From an uncultured Bacillota bacterium (lineage in GTDB: Bacteria; Bacillota; Clostridia; Christensenellales; QAND01), in assembly GCA_905188085.1 (NCBI GenBank), contig CAJJKN010000003.1, forward strand, positions 237,275-301,274: 64,000 bases of DNA, read 5' to 3'. Positions 17,729-26,501 of this stretch are shown in pieces. A model generated the notes under the pieces. That model was not told where the DNA came from. It saw nothing but the letters and a program-made list of their open reading frames with translations, and ran no database searches. The number at the start of each line of letters is the position of its first letter. Within the stretch, counting starts at the first letter, position 1. The translations under genes were made by a program, and so were the position numbers.

Positions 17729-17780
17729 TTTAGGCTTTTTTCTATATCCTTTATCCTTAGCACAGAAAGTAGGATTGTTT

Positions 17781-20700
17781 ATGGTCTATCCAATTAAATA
17801 TCGCTGGCTTTGCCTGTTTCTATGTCTGTGTTTGTTGATTTGCTGCTGCCCGGTTTCGGCGCAGGCGGAGCAGACTCCTTCGGCAGATACAAGCTGGTAT
17901 AAAGAAGACGGCGTCTTCTTCACCTTGGAAAACGAGGCGGATTTCCTGGGCTTTTTAACGCTCGTCAGCCAGGGAAATTCCTTCCAAAATAAATCCATTC
18001 AGCTTTCTTCCGATCTTTCGTTAAAGGATATGGCTTTGCCGGCCGCCGGCATCTTCAGCGGACATTTTGACGGCAAAAACCATACCGTTTCCCATCTTTC
18101 GCTAAAGGGAGAGTCCTGCGCGCTGCTTCATACGCTTACGGGCTCTGCCTCCGTGCAGAATCTTGTCTTTTCCGAGGTTTCCGTGCAGGGCACTGCCCGA
18201 GCCGCCGTGCTTTCGCTGGAAGGTCAGGAGGGGCTTCGCGTTTCCAACTGCACCTTGCAAAGCGGAACCGTTTCCGCCGATAAAGCGGCCGGCTTTATTT
18301 GCCAAGCCACAGGTCCCGTTACCCTTTCCCGCTGCGAAAACAACGCCGACGTTTCCGGCAACGCCGTAGCCGGCGGGTTGGTTGCGGAGTTTGCAGCTTC
18401 CGCTGCTTCCTCTTCAGCGCAAGTGATCGCCTGCATAAATACCGGCGCCGTCTCCGCCCGGCAAACGGCCGGCGGGCTGATTGGACAAGCGCAGCACTTT
18501 GTTTCTTTATCGCATGATATCAACCGCGGCGCTGTGTCCCTTTTGCAAAGCGGCGCAGTTGGCGGGCTGATCGGCACTGCCGAAAATGCAAAAATGGAGG
18601 ATTGTACCAACAGCGGCGCCGTCAGTTCCGCCGCTTCTTCCGAAAAAACATGGGCAGGCGGGCTTGCCGGTAAATTTGGCGGGCAGGCAGAAAATGTCTT
18701 AAATGCCAAAGAGGGCAGCGTTGCCAACGCTTCTTCGCACAGCCAAAGCGCCGCAGGCGGATTGTTCGGCCTGTTTAGCCAGGGCACCGTGCGCAGGGCT
18801 CGCAATCTGGCGTCCATTTCCGGGCCGGCGCAGGCCGGCGGCCTGATGGGACAGGCCGTTTCCGTATTTCAAAATTCGTTTAGCTTTTCCATGATGGAAA
18901 ACAGGGGCACCGTTGAAGGCGGCCTTCACACAGGCGGTGTTATCGGCCTATTAAATATGCAGGAAAGCAGCGCCAGATCGGCCTCCAAGGCCCTTTGGCA
19001 GTGCGCCAACCTGGGCCAGGTTAAAGCCGGCCATTATGCCGGCGGCCTTCTGGGCGCCGTCAACGTTTCCGAACGCGCCACGTTGGAATCTCTGCTTGTG
19101 GATTGTTTTAACACCGGCGCCGTTCAAAGCGGCCAGCTGGCCGGGGGCCTGGTAGGGTTGCTGCCCCGCGTGCAAACCGCCTCTTCCCAGGCCGTGATCA
19201 GCCACAGCTATCAAAACAGCCAACTGCAAGCGCCGCATATCGGCGGATTGATCGGCCAGCTTTCTGCACAGGGAAATATTTTCTCGCGTTGTGCCTATCC
19301 CAATTCTCAGCCGGTCATCGGCAAAGGCTCCGCCAACGGCGCAGAGGGGCTTTCCAAAGAAGATCTTTCTTCCAAAGCGCTGGTCTCTCTGCTCAACGGC
19401 GCAGAGGGCAGCGTTTGGAAACAACAGGAAGACGGCAGCGTTGTGTTTTCCTTTATCACAGAATTGCTCGCGCCGGCCGCCAATATAGAAGAAGGCGGTG
19501 TCATCAAACATACCGATCCGTTGGTGCTCTTTTCCACAGCCGGCAGTGAAATTGTTTATACCGTCACCGCCACGGTCGGCGGCAAAACAAAAATCGCAGA
19601 ACAGAAGCGCATACAAAGCGGGCAAAGCCTTTCCCTTTCTTCCTATAAGCCCGGCACGGAATTGCAAATTGAAATGACCGCCCATAGAGACGGCGTACCG
19701 GACAGCGCGCCCGTTTTGCTGCATATACAATTGCAGGCCGTGCAACCTCTTACCATCACCGGCCTTTCGCTCTCCTCCGCTTCTCGCGAATATGACGGTA
19801 CAAACACCATCGCCTTGCAGGGTACCCCCTCTTTGATGGGCGCCATCACGGAAAACGACGACATTCATCTGGAAGGCACCCCCGTCGGCCGCTTTCTGGA
19901 TAAAGACGCCGGCACCGGCAAGGTGGTTTCCGTTCAAGGCATTGCCCTTGTGGGCGCGGATGCGGAATACTATACCCTCATCACCCCGATTTTCACAGCG
20001 GACATCGTTCGAAAGCCACTCACGCTGCAAAACGTTTCCATTGCCGATAAAGGGTATGACGGCACAGCCCTTGCCAACCTTTCCAATGTGGATCTGGTCG
20101 GCATATTGCCCGGCGAATCCGTTTCTGTGGATTATCTAAATGCCAAAGCCGCCTTTACCAGCGTAGAAAAAGGCGACGCCGTGCCCGCGTTTGTTACCAA
20201 CCTTCAATTGCAGGGGGCAGATAGCCATAATTACAGCCTGCTTGAAACCAACGCCATGACAACGGGCCGCATCGTCACCATGCCCGAAATCGAGCGCAGC
20301 AACACGGCGCAAAGCGGGCAATGCACCGTAACGCTGGAGGGGCTGGAGGCCGTGATGCCCTCCACCCTATCGCCCGGCAGCGGCGGCCGTGTGCAGCTGT
20401 ATGCCATGGCAAACGACATTGCTTTGCCGCAAAGCGCACAAACAGAGCAGAGCGATACACAAACGCAATCCCTTCTGGCGGTTGATCTTCAATTAAAACA
20501 AGCCTACCTCACAGGCCAAGCCCGGCAATCCGAATCCGTTTTGCCCCCCGGCATGATCACAGCGCCGCTTACCGTAAAATTGACCTTTACCCCCGGTGAT
20601 ACAAAACAGACCTTTGCCCTGGCCCAGCCCAACGCCGCGGGAGAGCTGATCCGCCTGGAAACGCAAACGCAAATCAACCAGGACGGCACCGTAACCTTAA

Positions 20701-20861
20701 TCGCCAAAACCCAAACCATGGGCGAATTGGTCGTGCAGGGCACAAAAACCGCCAAACAATCCGGTTTTTCCATGTCCACAGTGCTGCCGTATATTCTGCT
20801 GTTGGTGATTATCGTTCTAATCATTTTGGCCGGGCGCAAAACCAAAGGCTCCAAAGCATAA
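17781..20861 (+). CDS. Large secreted GLUG-repeat/YDG-domain surface protein with C-terminal membrane anchor
   Basis: A 1026-residue predicted surface protein. It has an N-terminal signal peptide (hydrophobic, Cys-rich, ending about VSAQAEQ). About ten GLUG-like units of the form GGLxGx (for example GGLIGQ, GGLAGK, GGLMGQ, GGVIGL) lie between about residues 190 and 500. Two YDG-type repeats start near 669 (REYDGTNTIAL) and 755 (KGYDGTALANL). A final membrane helix at about 1000-1020 is followed by the basic tail GRKTKGSKA. The architecture is that of clostridial adhesins or IgA1-protease-like GLUG proteins, but no protease or binding domain is visible. The ATG at 17781 is preferred over a TTG two codons earlier. 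There is no LPxTG, so anchoring is by the helix. Confidence 0.85.
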   Translation: MVYPIKYRWLCLFLCLCLLICCCPVSAQAEQTPSADTSWYKEDGVFFTLENEADFLGFLTLVSQGNSFQNKSIQLSSDLSLKDMALPAAGIFSGHFDGKNHTVSHLSLKGESCALLHTLTGSASVQNLVFSEVSVQGTARAAVLSLEGQEGLRVSNCTLQSGTVSADKAAGFICQATGPVTLSRCENNADVSGNAVAGGLVAEFAASAASSSAQVIACINTGAVSARQTAGGLIGQAQHFVSLSHDINRGAVSLLQSGAVGGLIGTAENAKMEDCTNSGAVSSAASSEKTWAGGLAGKFGGQAENVLNAKEGSVANASSHSQSAAGGLFGLFSQGTVRRARNLASISGPAQAGGLMGQAVSVFQNSFSFSMMENRGTVEGGLHTGGVIGLLNMQESSARSASKALWQCANLGQVKAGHYAGGLLGAVNVSERATLESLLVDCFNTGAVQSGQLAGGLVGLLPRVQTASSQAVISHSYQNSQLQAPHIGGLIGQLSAQGNIFSRCAYPNSQPVIGKGSANGAEGLSKEDLSSKALVSLLNGAEGSVWKQQEDGSVVFSFITELLAPAANIEEGGVIKHTDPLVLFSTAGSEIVYTVTATVGGKTKIAEQKRIQSGQSLSLSSYKPGTELQIEMTAHRDGVPDSAPVLLHIQLQAVQPLTITGLSLSSASREYDGTNTIALQGTPSLMGAITENDDIHLEGTPVGRFLDKDAGTGKVVSVQGIALVGADAEYYTLITPIFTADIVRKPLTLQNVSIADKGYDGTALANLSNVDLVGILPGESVSVDYLNAKAAFTSVEKGDAVPAFVTNLQLQGADSHNYSLLETNAMTTGRIVTMPEIERSNTAQSGQCTVTLEGLEAVMPSTLSPGSGGRVQLYAMANDIALPQSAQTEQSDTQTQSLLAVDLQLKQAYLTGQARQSESVLPPGMITAPLTVKLTFTPGDTKQTFALAQPNAAGELIRLETQTQINQDGTVTLIAKTQTMGELVVQGTKTAKQSGFSMSTVLPYILLLVIIVLIILAGRKTKGSKA

Positions 20862-20870
20862 TCCGCTATA

Positions 20871-20898
20871 AAAAGGATCGGATCTCCGGTCCTTTTTT
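20871..20898 (+). terminator. Intrinsic terminator after the GLUG-repeat gene
   Basis: AAAAGGATCGG pairs with CCGGTCCTTTT (one G-U pair) and is followed by TT. Confidence 0.85.
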
Positions 20899-21226
20899 AT
20901 TTGCCCGGAAAATTGTTTAAGCCTGCGAAAACCGCAAATCCCCAATCTTTTCCAAAGCATAAAATCCTTTGCTCCCATCCTTAACCGCCTCCCCTAAATC
21001 TCCCCGACAAAGCGGCGGCATTTTCTTTTGCCGGCAACCCTTGTCCCTTACAGCGTTGGCACGGCCAAACATTTGCATAGAATTGTTTTTTATCGTCTGG
21101 CAAATTGGCCTTGTTCTTTCATTGCACTTCCCTTTTTGCCGTTTTTGTTGCCGGGATCATTTCCCATTGCAATCGAAATTTCCTCATCACGCTTTTTCAC
21201 CGCCCTGAGCCCCTTTTTCTATAAAC
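20899..21226. other. Intergenic stretch without recognisable genes
   Basis: About 330 bp of pyrimidine-rich DNA between two convergent genes. Short ORFs here have no ribosome-binding site or protein-like composition. Confidence 0.5.
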
Positions 21227-21267
21227 AAAAAACACCCTTTTCAGCCATTGCCGGCAAGGGTGCTTTT
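21227..21267 (-). terminator. Intrinsic terminator of the TupA-like gene
   Basis: In the transcript AAAAGCACCCTT pairs with AAGGGTGTTTTT (one G-U pair) around a 16-base loop, followed by U residues. Confidence 0.8.
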
Positions 21268-21275
21268 CATCCTCT

Positions 21276-22205
21276 TTATATTTCTTTGGGTTTTTCGATT
21301 TTTTCGTCTGCCTTGTTCATTTCAAAAGCCGGCGTTTTGGCGTTTTCGTCGGTTTTATATCCTTCGATGATGGCTTTTACCTTTTCTTCCTTCAGCCATT
21401 GTGCAAACTCTTCTGCATACGATGCCTCGTCCTGTGTTTTCCCCGGTTTTGCCAAAATATAATACTGATCTACCAAGCCCACCAGGCGTTGGTTTAATAC
21501 TGCCAGTTCCGGAAACTGTTCTCCATACAGCGCCCAGTTTTCACGGCTGATAAACGTATAGCCGTTTTTCTCCTTGGCCGTTTGCAGCATCTGTTGCCCG
21601 TCATCGGCCGCCTCCACATACCAATCGCCCACTTCCAGGCCTGCGCCTTGCAGCATTGCGTTGATCTTGGTTTGCAATTCCGTTCCTTTGGCCGGGTGGA
21701 TAAACGGCTGATTCAGCAGGCTTAAATGCTTTAACACATCCTGCGCTTTGTATTGTCCCAAATGCTTGGCCCGTGCCGGGTCCGCCTTGGGGCCTACGAT
21801 CAAATAAGTGTCGTAAAACACTGCGCTGCCCTGATAGGTTCCCCGTTCCAGCGTATCGTTGATATCCGGCGTAAACGGCGCCAAAACACAGTCCGCTTTT
21901 CCTTCGTTTACCAGCGCCTGGATTTCCTCTTCCGTTTTTCCCTCCACTTTCAGCGAAACGCCCTTTTCCTCCTTGTACGCTTGTGCCAATTGGGAAACCA
22001 GCGGACTGTCCGCCAGGGCCTGTGTGGTAGTCACTTTCACGGATTTGCCGCCAAAACAGCTGCCGATCAAAAACACCAGCCCTACCAACAGCGCCAGCGC
22101 CGCAAGGCCGGCCAAAATCCATTTCCAATCGAATCGGCTTCTTCCGTAACGCGATGCTCCGCCGGCACGCCTGTATGTTTTTTTTGACGGTATATATACT
22201 TCCAT
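21276..22205 (-). CDS. Membrane-anchored TupA-like periplasmic-binding-fold protein
   Basis: A 309-residue protein with a basic cytoplasmic N terminus (about 40 residues, rich in Arg and Lys), one membrane helix (WILAGLAALALLVGLVFLIG) and an extracellular type II periplasmic-binding-protein domain. The domain resembles tungstate/molybdate-binding TupA proteins: a start like VKVTTTQALADSPLV, then GKADCVLAPF, then FYDTYLIVGPKADPA. It ends in a charged, low-complexity tail. The start at 22205 follows AAAGGGG; a longer reading crosses the ribosome-binding site. Unlike TupA it has no signal-cleavage site and no ABC permease or ATPase gene nearby, so transport is not supported. Sensing or scavenging are possible roles; this is inference. 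Confidence 0.75.
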   Translation of the reverse strand: MEVYIPSKKTYRRAGGASRYGRSRFDWKWILAGLAALALLVGLVFLIGSCFGGKSVKVTTTQALADSPLVSQLAQAYKEEKGVSLKVEGKTEEEIQALVNEGKADCVLAPFTPDINDTLERGTYQGSAVFYDTYLIVGPKADPARAKHLGQYKAQDVLKHLSLLNQPFIHPAKGTELQTKINAMLQGAGLEVGDWYVEAADDGQQMLQTAKEKNGYTFISRENWALYGEQFPELAVLNQRLVGLVDQYYILAKPGKTQDEASYAEEFAQWLKEEKVKAIIEGYKTDENAKTPAFEMNKADEKIEKPKEI

Positions 22206-22303
22206 AAAATTCCCCTTTATTTTTTCTGTTTTGCCGTTAGTATACCATATTCTGGCACTTTTAAACACAACCGCCGTGCACCTTCTCTTTTGCTAAACAT
22301 TCT

Positions 22304-22313
22304 ATGGTATACT
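22304..22313 (+). promoter_or_regulatory. Candidate extended -10 element for the TPM-domain gene
   Basis: TGGTATACT, with -10 hexamer at 22308-22313, lies about 33 bp upstream of the ATG at 22346. The -35 is poor. Confidence 0.4.
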
Positions 22314-22345
22314 GAGAAAAAACGGTTGAAAAAGCGAGGTGCCTT

Positions 22346-23038
22346 ATGAAATCCATTGTTAAACATGTTGTCTGCGTGCTGTTTTCCCTTTGCATCTTGC
22401 TCGGCGCCGCCGAAGGATTGCCCACAGACAAAACCGGCATGCTCTCCCATACCAAAGCTTTTTATGTAAACGATTATGCCGATGTGTTATCCGGCGAAGA
22501 AGAATCCATCCTCTTGGAGGCCGCCTCGCAGCTTCATGCGGCAGCCGATGGCGCGCAGCTGGTGCTGGTCACTGTGCCGCGCCCCATTTCGGATAACCCG
22601 CGCGCCTATGCCGAACAATTGCTCACCCTGTGGGATGTGGGCCGCGCCGGCCGGCAAAACGGCATGCTGATTCTGGTTTCGATCGACCCTGTTGAAATTA
22701 CCGTTGTCTCCGGCTCCGCATTGTCGCCTGCGCTGGAGGAATTCAAACAATCCGGTTTTATCAACAACGCTGTTCGTCCCGTTTTGGAGCAAGGCGAAAT
22801 CAATTCCGGCCTCTGGCTTTTGTATCAAACGCTTTACGAGCGGGTGTGTGCCGCCTATGATCTGGATGCTTCCTCCGTATCCGGCGGCGTCCTTACCGCC
22901 ACGCCGCCCGTTGCGCAATCTCACGCGGTTTTATGGGCCGGGCTGGGGTGCATCGTGCTGTTTTCCGGCCTGGTCGGGTTTCTGCTTTTACGAAAGCCCA
23001 AAAAAACAACCGAAGATGCCGACGATCCTTTGTTATAA
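22346..23038 (+). CDS. TPM-domain protein, secreted and membrane anchored
   Basis: A 230-residue protein with a signal peptide, a TPM domain (about residues 35-160) and a C-terminal membrane helix (WAGLGCIVLFSGLVGFLLL) ending in a charged tail. TPM landmarks are YVNDYADVLSGEEES near the start of the domain and GRAGRQNGMLILVSIDP in the middle. In other organisms TPM domains include acid phosphatases of the photosystem repair pathway and membrane proteins of the YgcG type. The function in Firmicutes is not established. A GAGGTG ribosome-binding site precedes the ATG. Confidence 0.82.
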   Translation: MKSIVKHVVCVLFSLCILLGAAEGLPTDKTGMLSHTKAFYVNDYADVLSGEEESILLEAASQLHAAADGAQLVLVTVPRPISDNPRAYAEQLLTLWDVGRAGRQNGMLILVSIDPVEITVVSGSALSPALEEFKQSGFINNAVRPVLEQGEINSGLWLLYQTLYERVCAAYDLDASSVSGGVLTATPPVAQSHAVLWAGLGCIVLFSGLVGFLLLRKPKKTTEDADDPLL

Positions 23039-23049
23039 TCGTCTATTTT

Positions 23050-23073
23050 GCCCTGGTGTTTTCCGGGGCTTTT
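23050..23073 (+). terminator. Weak intrinsic terminator after the TPM gene
   Basis: GCCCTGG pairs with CCGGGGC (one G-U pair) and is followed by only four T. Confidence 0.5.
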
Positions 23074-23613
23074 ATTCTGTCTTTTCAAAAGCAGCCCCGG
23101 CCAAAGGAGCCAAAACCAACGCCCTTTCTTCTTTTCTCTAAAAAAACCGGCCCCGCTTTTTCTCCATGCCTTGGGCCATGTTTATAAATTGTTTTGCCCT
23201 TGTAATAGTCCAATAAAACCCCGTTATCCTTCTCTGCTTTCCCTCTAAAATCGTTTCTATATTCTATGCGCACAAACTTGTCTTTTGCTTTTTCCAAAAC
23301 AGCCTTTTCTCCGCAAAGCTGCGCATGTTTCTTCTCCGCATAAAGTCCATTGTTCTCCCTCGGTTTATGCGTCGGTGCACTTCGAATTTTCCTAAACATG
23401 GTTCTCATTGCTCATAAAAAGGCAATTTTTCCGTGGGCCGCCGATTTCCGCTATCCTTTGTTAGCCAATTTCCTTTGTATGTCTTTTTATGCTTTTCCGC
23501 TGCTCATACGGTCTTTCTGCTATCTCGCTTTGTTTCTCTAAAATATTTTCCTTCTTTATGGTCCTTTCCGGGCCGTCAAATTTTTTCAAACCGTCAGCCC
23601 GATATTTTTCTAC
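23074..23613. other. 540-bp intergenic stretch without supported genes
   Basis: Strongly pyrimidine-rich plus strand between the TPM gene and gyrA, which are convergent. A 107-codon minus-strand frame (23085-23408) exists but has no ribosome-binding site and an unusual Lys/Arg/Gly-rich content typical of antisense T/C-rich DNA. No RNA gene or repeat was recognised. Confidence 0.5.
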
Positions 23614-23642
23614 AAAAAAGAGGACGAATCCGCCCTCTTTTT
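23614..23642 (-). terminator. Intrinsic terminator after gyrA
   Basis: In the transcript AAAAAGAGG and CCTCTTTTTT close a ten-base loop, ten bases after the gyrA stop. Confidence 0.85.
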
Positions 23643-23651
23643 ATTGGTTTC

Positions 23652-26144
23652 TTATGCTTCCGGCTGTTCGGGTTGCTGGGTTTGCACTGCGCCGTCTGTC
23701 AATTCTTCCTCTTCCAGCTCCGGCGCTACCACTTCCACAGCCGCCACCTTTGCCTCCTGGCCCAGTTTCATCAGGCGTACACCCTGCGTGCTGCGGCCGA
23801 TGACGGATACCTGCGCACCCGCAAAGCGGATGATCGTGCCGTTGTTATCCATCAACACAACATCCTCGGTGCCGTCCACCATCTTAAGCCCGGCCACGCG
23901 GCCCGTCTTTTCCGTTACCTGCATAGTTTTAATGCCCTTGCCGCCGCGGTTTTGCACATTGTATTCTTCAAACGGCGTCCGTTTTCCGTATCCGTTTTCG
24001 CTGATGGTCAACACATACGGCTTTTGCGCCGGCTGCACATCCACCACCGCGTCATCCTCTGCCAGGCGAATCGCGCGCACGCCCTGCGCCGTACGGCCCA
24101 TGGGGCGAATGTCATCCTCTTTAAAGCTTACGCTCATGCCGTTTCTTGTGCCCACGATGATGGTATCTTCCCCGGAGGTGATAAACACGCCCGCCAACTC
24201 GTCCTCTTCTTTTAATCCCATGGCAATCAGCCCGTTTTGGCGAATATGCTGGAATTCCTGAATCGGCGTCTTTTTAATCATGCCCTTCCGCGTTGCAATG
24301 ACCAGATATTTTCCGCCGCCGTCTTTGGGCACCGGGAACACCGCAGCCACCTTCTCTTCCGCCTGCAATTGCAAAAGGTTTACAATCGCCATGCCTTTGG
24401 CCGTACGCCCCGCCATCGGCACTTCGTAGCATTTTAGTTTGAACACGCGTCCTTTGTTGGTAAAGAACAACAGCGGCGTATGCGTTGTGGCAAAGAACAG
24501 GTTTTCCACAAAGTCCTCTTCCCGCGTGCTCATGCCGGAAACGCCTCGCCCGCCTCTGTGCTGCGCGCGGTAGGTATCTGCCGGCAAACGCTTGATATAG
24601 CCAAAATGCGTCAGCGTCAGACACATATCCTCTTCGGCGATGAGGTCTTCCATGTCCACTTCGCCTTCCACGGGCAAAATTTCCGTGCGGCGGCCGTCGC
24701 CGTATTTATCGCGGACGGTGGTCAGCTCATCGCGAATCACGCCCATGATCTTTTCTTCATGCGCCAACAGATCCAGATAATACGCAATGCGTTTGGACAA
24801 TTCATCCAACTCCGCCTGAATCTTGCCGACTTCCAACGCCGTCAACCGACGCAAACGCATATCCAAAATGGCTTGCGATTGCTTATCAGACAAAGCAAAG
24901 CGTTCCATCAACCGGCTTTTGGCCTCGGCATCGTTGTCCGAAGAGCGGATGATATGAATCACTTCGTCAATATTATCCAGCGCAATCAGCAGGCCTTCTA
25001 AAATATGGGCTCTTGCCTGCGCGCGTTCCAGTTCAAAACGCGTGCGCCTTGTCACAACGTCTTTACGATGATCCAGATAATGCACCAGCATCTGCTTTAA
25101 GCTCAGCACACGCGGCTGCCCATCCACCAGCGCAATGTTGATCACACCGAAGGTATCCTGCATCTGGGTATGTTTGTATAGGTTGTTCAGCACCACATGC
25201 ACATTCGCATCGCGCTTGATTTCAATCACAATGCGCATACCGTTTCTGTCGGATTCGTCTCTTAAATCCGAAATTCCTTCCAGGCGCTTATCGCGCACCA
25301 GGTCCGCAATGTTTTTCACCAGACGGGCCTTGTTTACCTGATAGGGAATTTCCGATACGATGATCCGCTGCCGGTTGTGGCCAAATTCCTCAATTTCGGT
25401 ACGCGCGCGCACAATCACACGGCCGCGGCCCGTTGCATAGGCCTGGCGAATGCCGGAAAGGCCCATCACCAAGGCGCCCGTCGGGAAATCCGGCCCTTTG
25501 ATGTATTGCATCAGCCCTTCAAAATCCAGTTCCGGATCGTCAATCAAGGCAATGCACGCATTGCACACTTCCGTTAAGTTGTGCGGCGGAATGTTTGTGG
25601 CCATCCCTACGGCAATGCCGCCGCTGCCGTTGATCAAAAGATTGGGCACACGGCTCGGCAAAACGGACGGCTGCATCAGCCGCTCGTCATAGTTCGGCAC
25701 AAAATCCACCGTGTCCTTATCCAAGTCCGCCAACATTTCCTCGGCAAACTTGGTCATCTTGCTTTCCGTATAACGCATGGCAGCGGCGCCGTCTCCGTCT
25801 ACGCTGCCAAAGTTTCCGTGCCCGTCTACAAACGGATACCGGGATGAAAAATCCTGCGCAAGCCGCACCAAACTGTCATACACGGCAGAATCGCCATGGG
25901 GATGATATTTACCCAGCACATCCCCTACGATCGTGGCGCTTTTCCGGTAGGGCTTTTCGTTTGTCAGCCCCAATTCATGCATGCTGTATAAAATACGCCT
26001 GTGTACCGGCTTTAATCCATCGCGCACATCCGGCAGCGCACGGCTGACGATTACGGCCATTGCGTAGGAAATAAAGCTGGTTTTCATCTCGCGTTCTAGG
26101 TCAATCGGTTTTACTCTGCCGATTCCGGTTCGCTGTTCTTCCAC
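23652..26144 (-). CDS. gyrA: DNA gyrase subunit A
   Basis: About 830 residues. This is the breakage-reunion subunit of gyrase, which introduces negative supercoils with GyrB. The catalytic Tyr is in AAMRYTESKMT. The quinolone-resistance region reads HPHGDSAVYDSLVRLAQ, with the Ser and Asp positions of a sensitive enzyme, so no quinolone-resistance substitution is visible there. C-terminal beta-pinwheel repeats are visible, including the GyrA-box-like RGGKGIKTM. The start is a GTG at 26144 behind AGAGGAAAG, which matches the family N terminus. It follows gyrB after a short membrane-protein gene and is co-directional with leftward replication. Confidence 0.96.
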   Translation of the reverse strand: MEEQRTGIGRVKPIDLEREMKTSFISYAMAVIVSRALPDVRDGLKPVHRRILYSMHELGLTNEKPYRKSATIVGDVLGKYHPHGDSAVYDSLVRLAQDFSSRYPFVDGHGNFGSVDGDGAAAMRYTESKMTKFAEEMLADLDKDTVDFVPNYDERLMQPSVLPSRVPNLLINGSGGIAVGMATNIPPHNLTEVCNACIALIDDPELDFEGLMQYIKGPDFPTGALVMGLSGIRQAYATGRGRVIVRARTEIEEFGHNRQRIIVSEIPYQVNKARLVKNIADLVRDKRLEGISDLRDESDRNGMRIVIEIKRDANVHVVLNNLYKHTQMQDTFGVINIALVDGQPRVLSLKQMLVHYLDHRKDVVTRRTRFELERAQARAHILEGLLIALDNIDEVIHIIRSSDNDAEAKSRLMERFALSDKQSQAILDMRLRRLTALEVGKIQAELDELSKRIAYYLDLLAHEEKIMGVIRDELTTVRDKYGDGRRTEILPVEGEVDMEDLIAEEDMCLTLTHFGYIKRLPADTYRAQHRGGRGVSGMSTREEDFVENLFFATTHTPLLFFTNKGRVFKLKCYEVPMAGRTAKGMAIVNLLQLQAEEKVAAVFPVPKDGGGKYLVIATRKGMIKKTPIQEFQHIRQNGLIAMGLKEEDELAGVFITSGEDTIIVGTRNGMSVSFKEDDIRPMGRTAQGVRAIRLAEDDAVVDVQPAQKPYVLTISENGYGKRTPFEEYNVQNRGGKGIKTMQVTEKTGRVAGLKMVDGTEDVVLMDNNGTIIRFAGAQVSVIGRSTQGVRLMKLGQEAKVAAVEVVAPELEEEELTDGAVQTQQPEQPEA

Positions 26145-26181
26145 GTTCTTTCCTCTTTTCCTTCCCAATTACACAAACGCT

Positions 26182-26484
26182 TTATTTTTTCTTGCGCTTT
26201 GCCTGTGCCTGGCGCTCTGCCAAAAGCTCTGCCGCGTCTGCCATCGGGTCCTGTTTGCTGCGTTGGGCACGAATCTTATCCCTGTTTTGGATCTGTTCAT
26301 ACGGCGTCTGATTCATCTGAGAAAGGCGCTGTTCAAATTTTTTCGAAACAGCACGCTGTTCTGCTTTTATCTGCTCTTTGGTTTTGCCCCGGCGCGAAAA
26401 ATAAATCCATAGGCCGCCGCCGATAAAACAGACAATTGCCAAAACCAAAAGCAGCGGGTTGCCTGCGGAAAACATTCCTTCCAT
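26182..26484 (-). CDS. Small single-helix membrane protein between gyrB and gyrA
   Basis: A 100-residue protein with one N-terminal helix (NPLLLVLAIVCFIGGGLWIYF) followed by a strongly basic cytoplasmic region rich in Lys, Arg and Gln (EQIKAEQRAVSKKFEQRLSQ, then AERQAQAKRKKK at the end). The start at 26484 follows AAAGGAGG; the longer upstream frame overlaps gyrB and is not protein-like. It lies 17 bp after gyrB and 37 bp before gyrA, so it is co-transcribed with gyrase. I do not recognise a family. A basic tail on a membrane anchor could bind nucleic acid, but this is speculation. Confidence 0.78.
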   Translation of the reverse strand: MEGMFSAGNPLLLVLAIVCFIGGGLWIYFSRRGKTKEQIKAEQRAVSKKFEQRLSQMNQTPYEQIQNRDKIRAQRSKQDPMADAAELLAERQAQAKRKKK

Positions 26485-26501
26485 CCTTGTTCCTCCTTTA
26501 A

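Noticed and set aside
17512..17780. Possible S-box (SAM) riboswitch upstream of metN
   Set aside because: No SAM-I core on the minus strand; only ordinary AT-rich and pyrimidine-rich sequence.
23085..23408. A 107-codon minus-strand frame between the TPM gene and gyrA
   Set aside because: No ribosome-binding site or domain, and its Lys/Arg/Gly-rich composition is expected from the antisense of pyrimidine-rich DNA.
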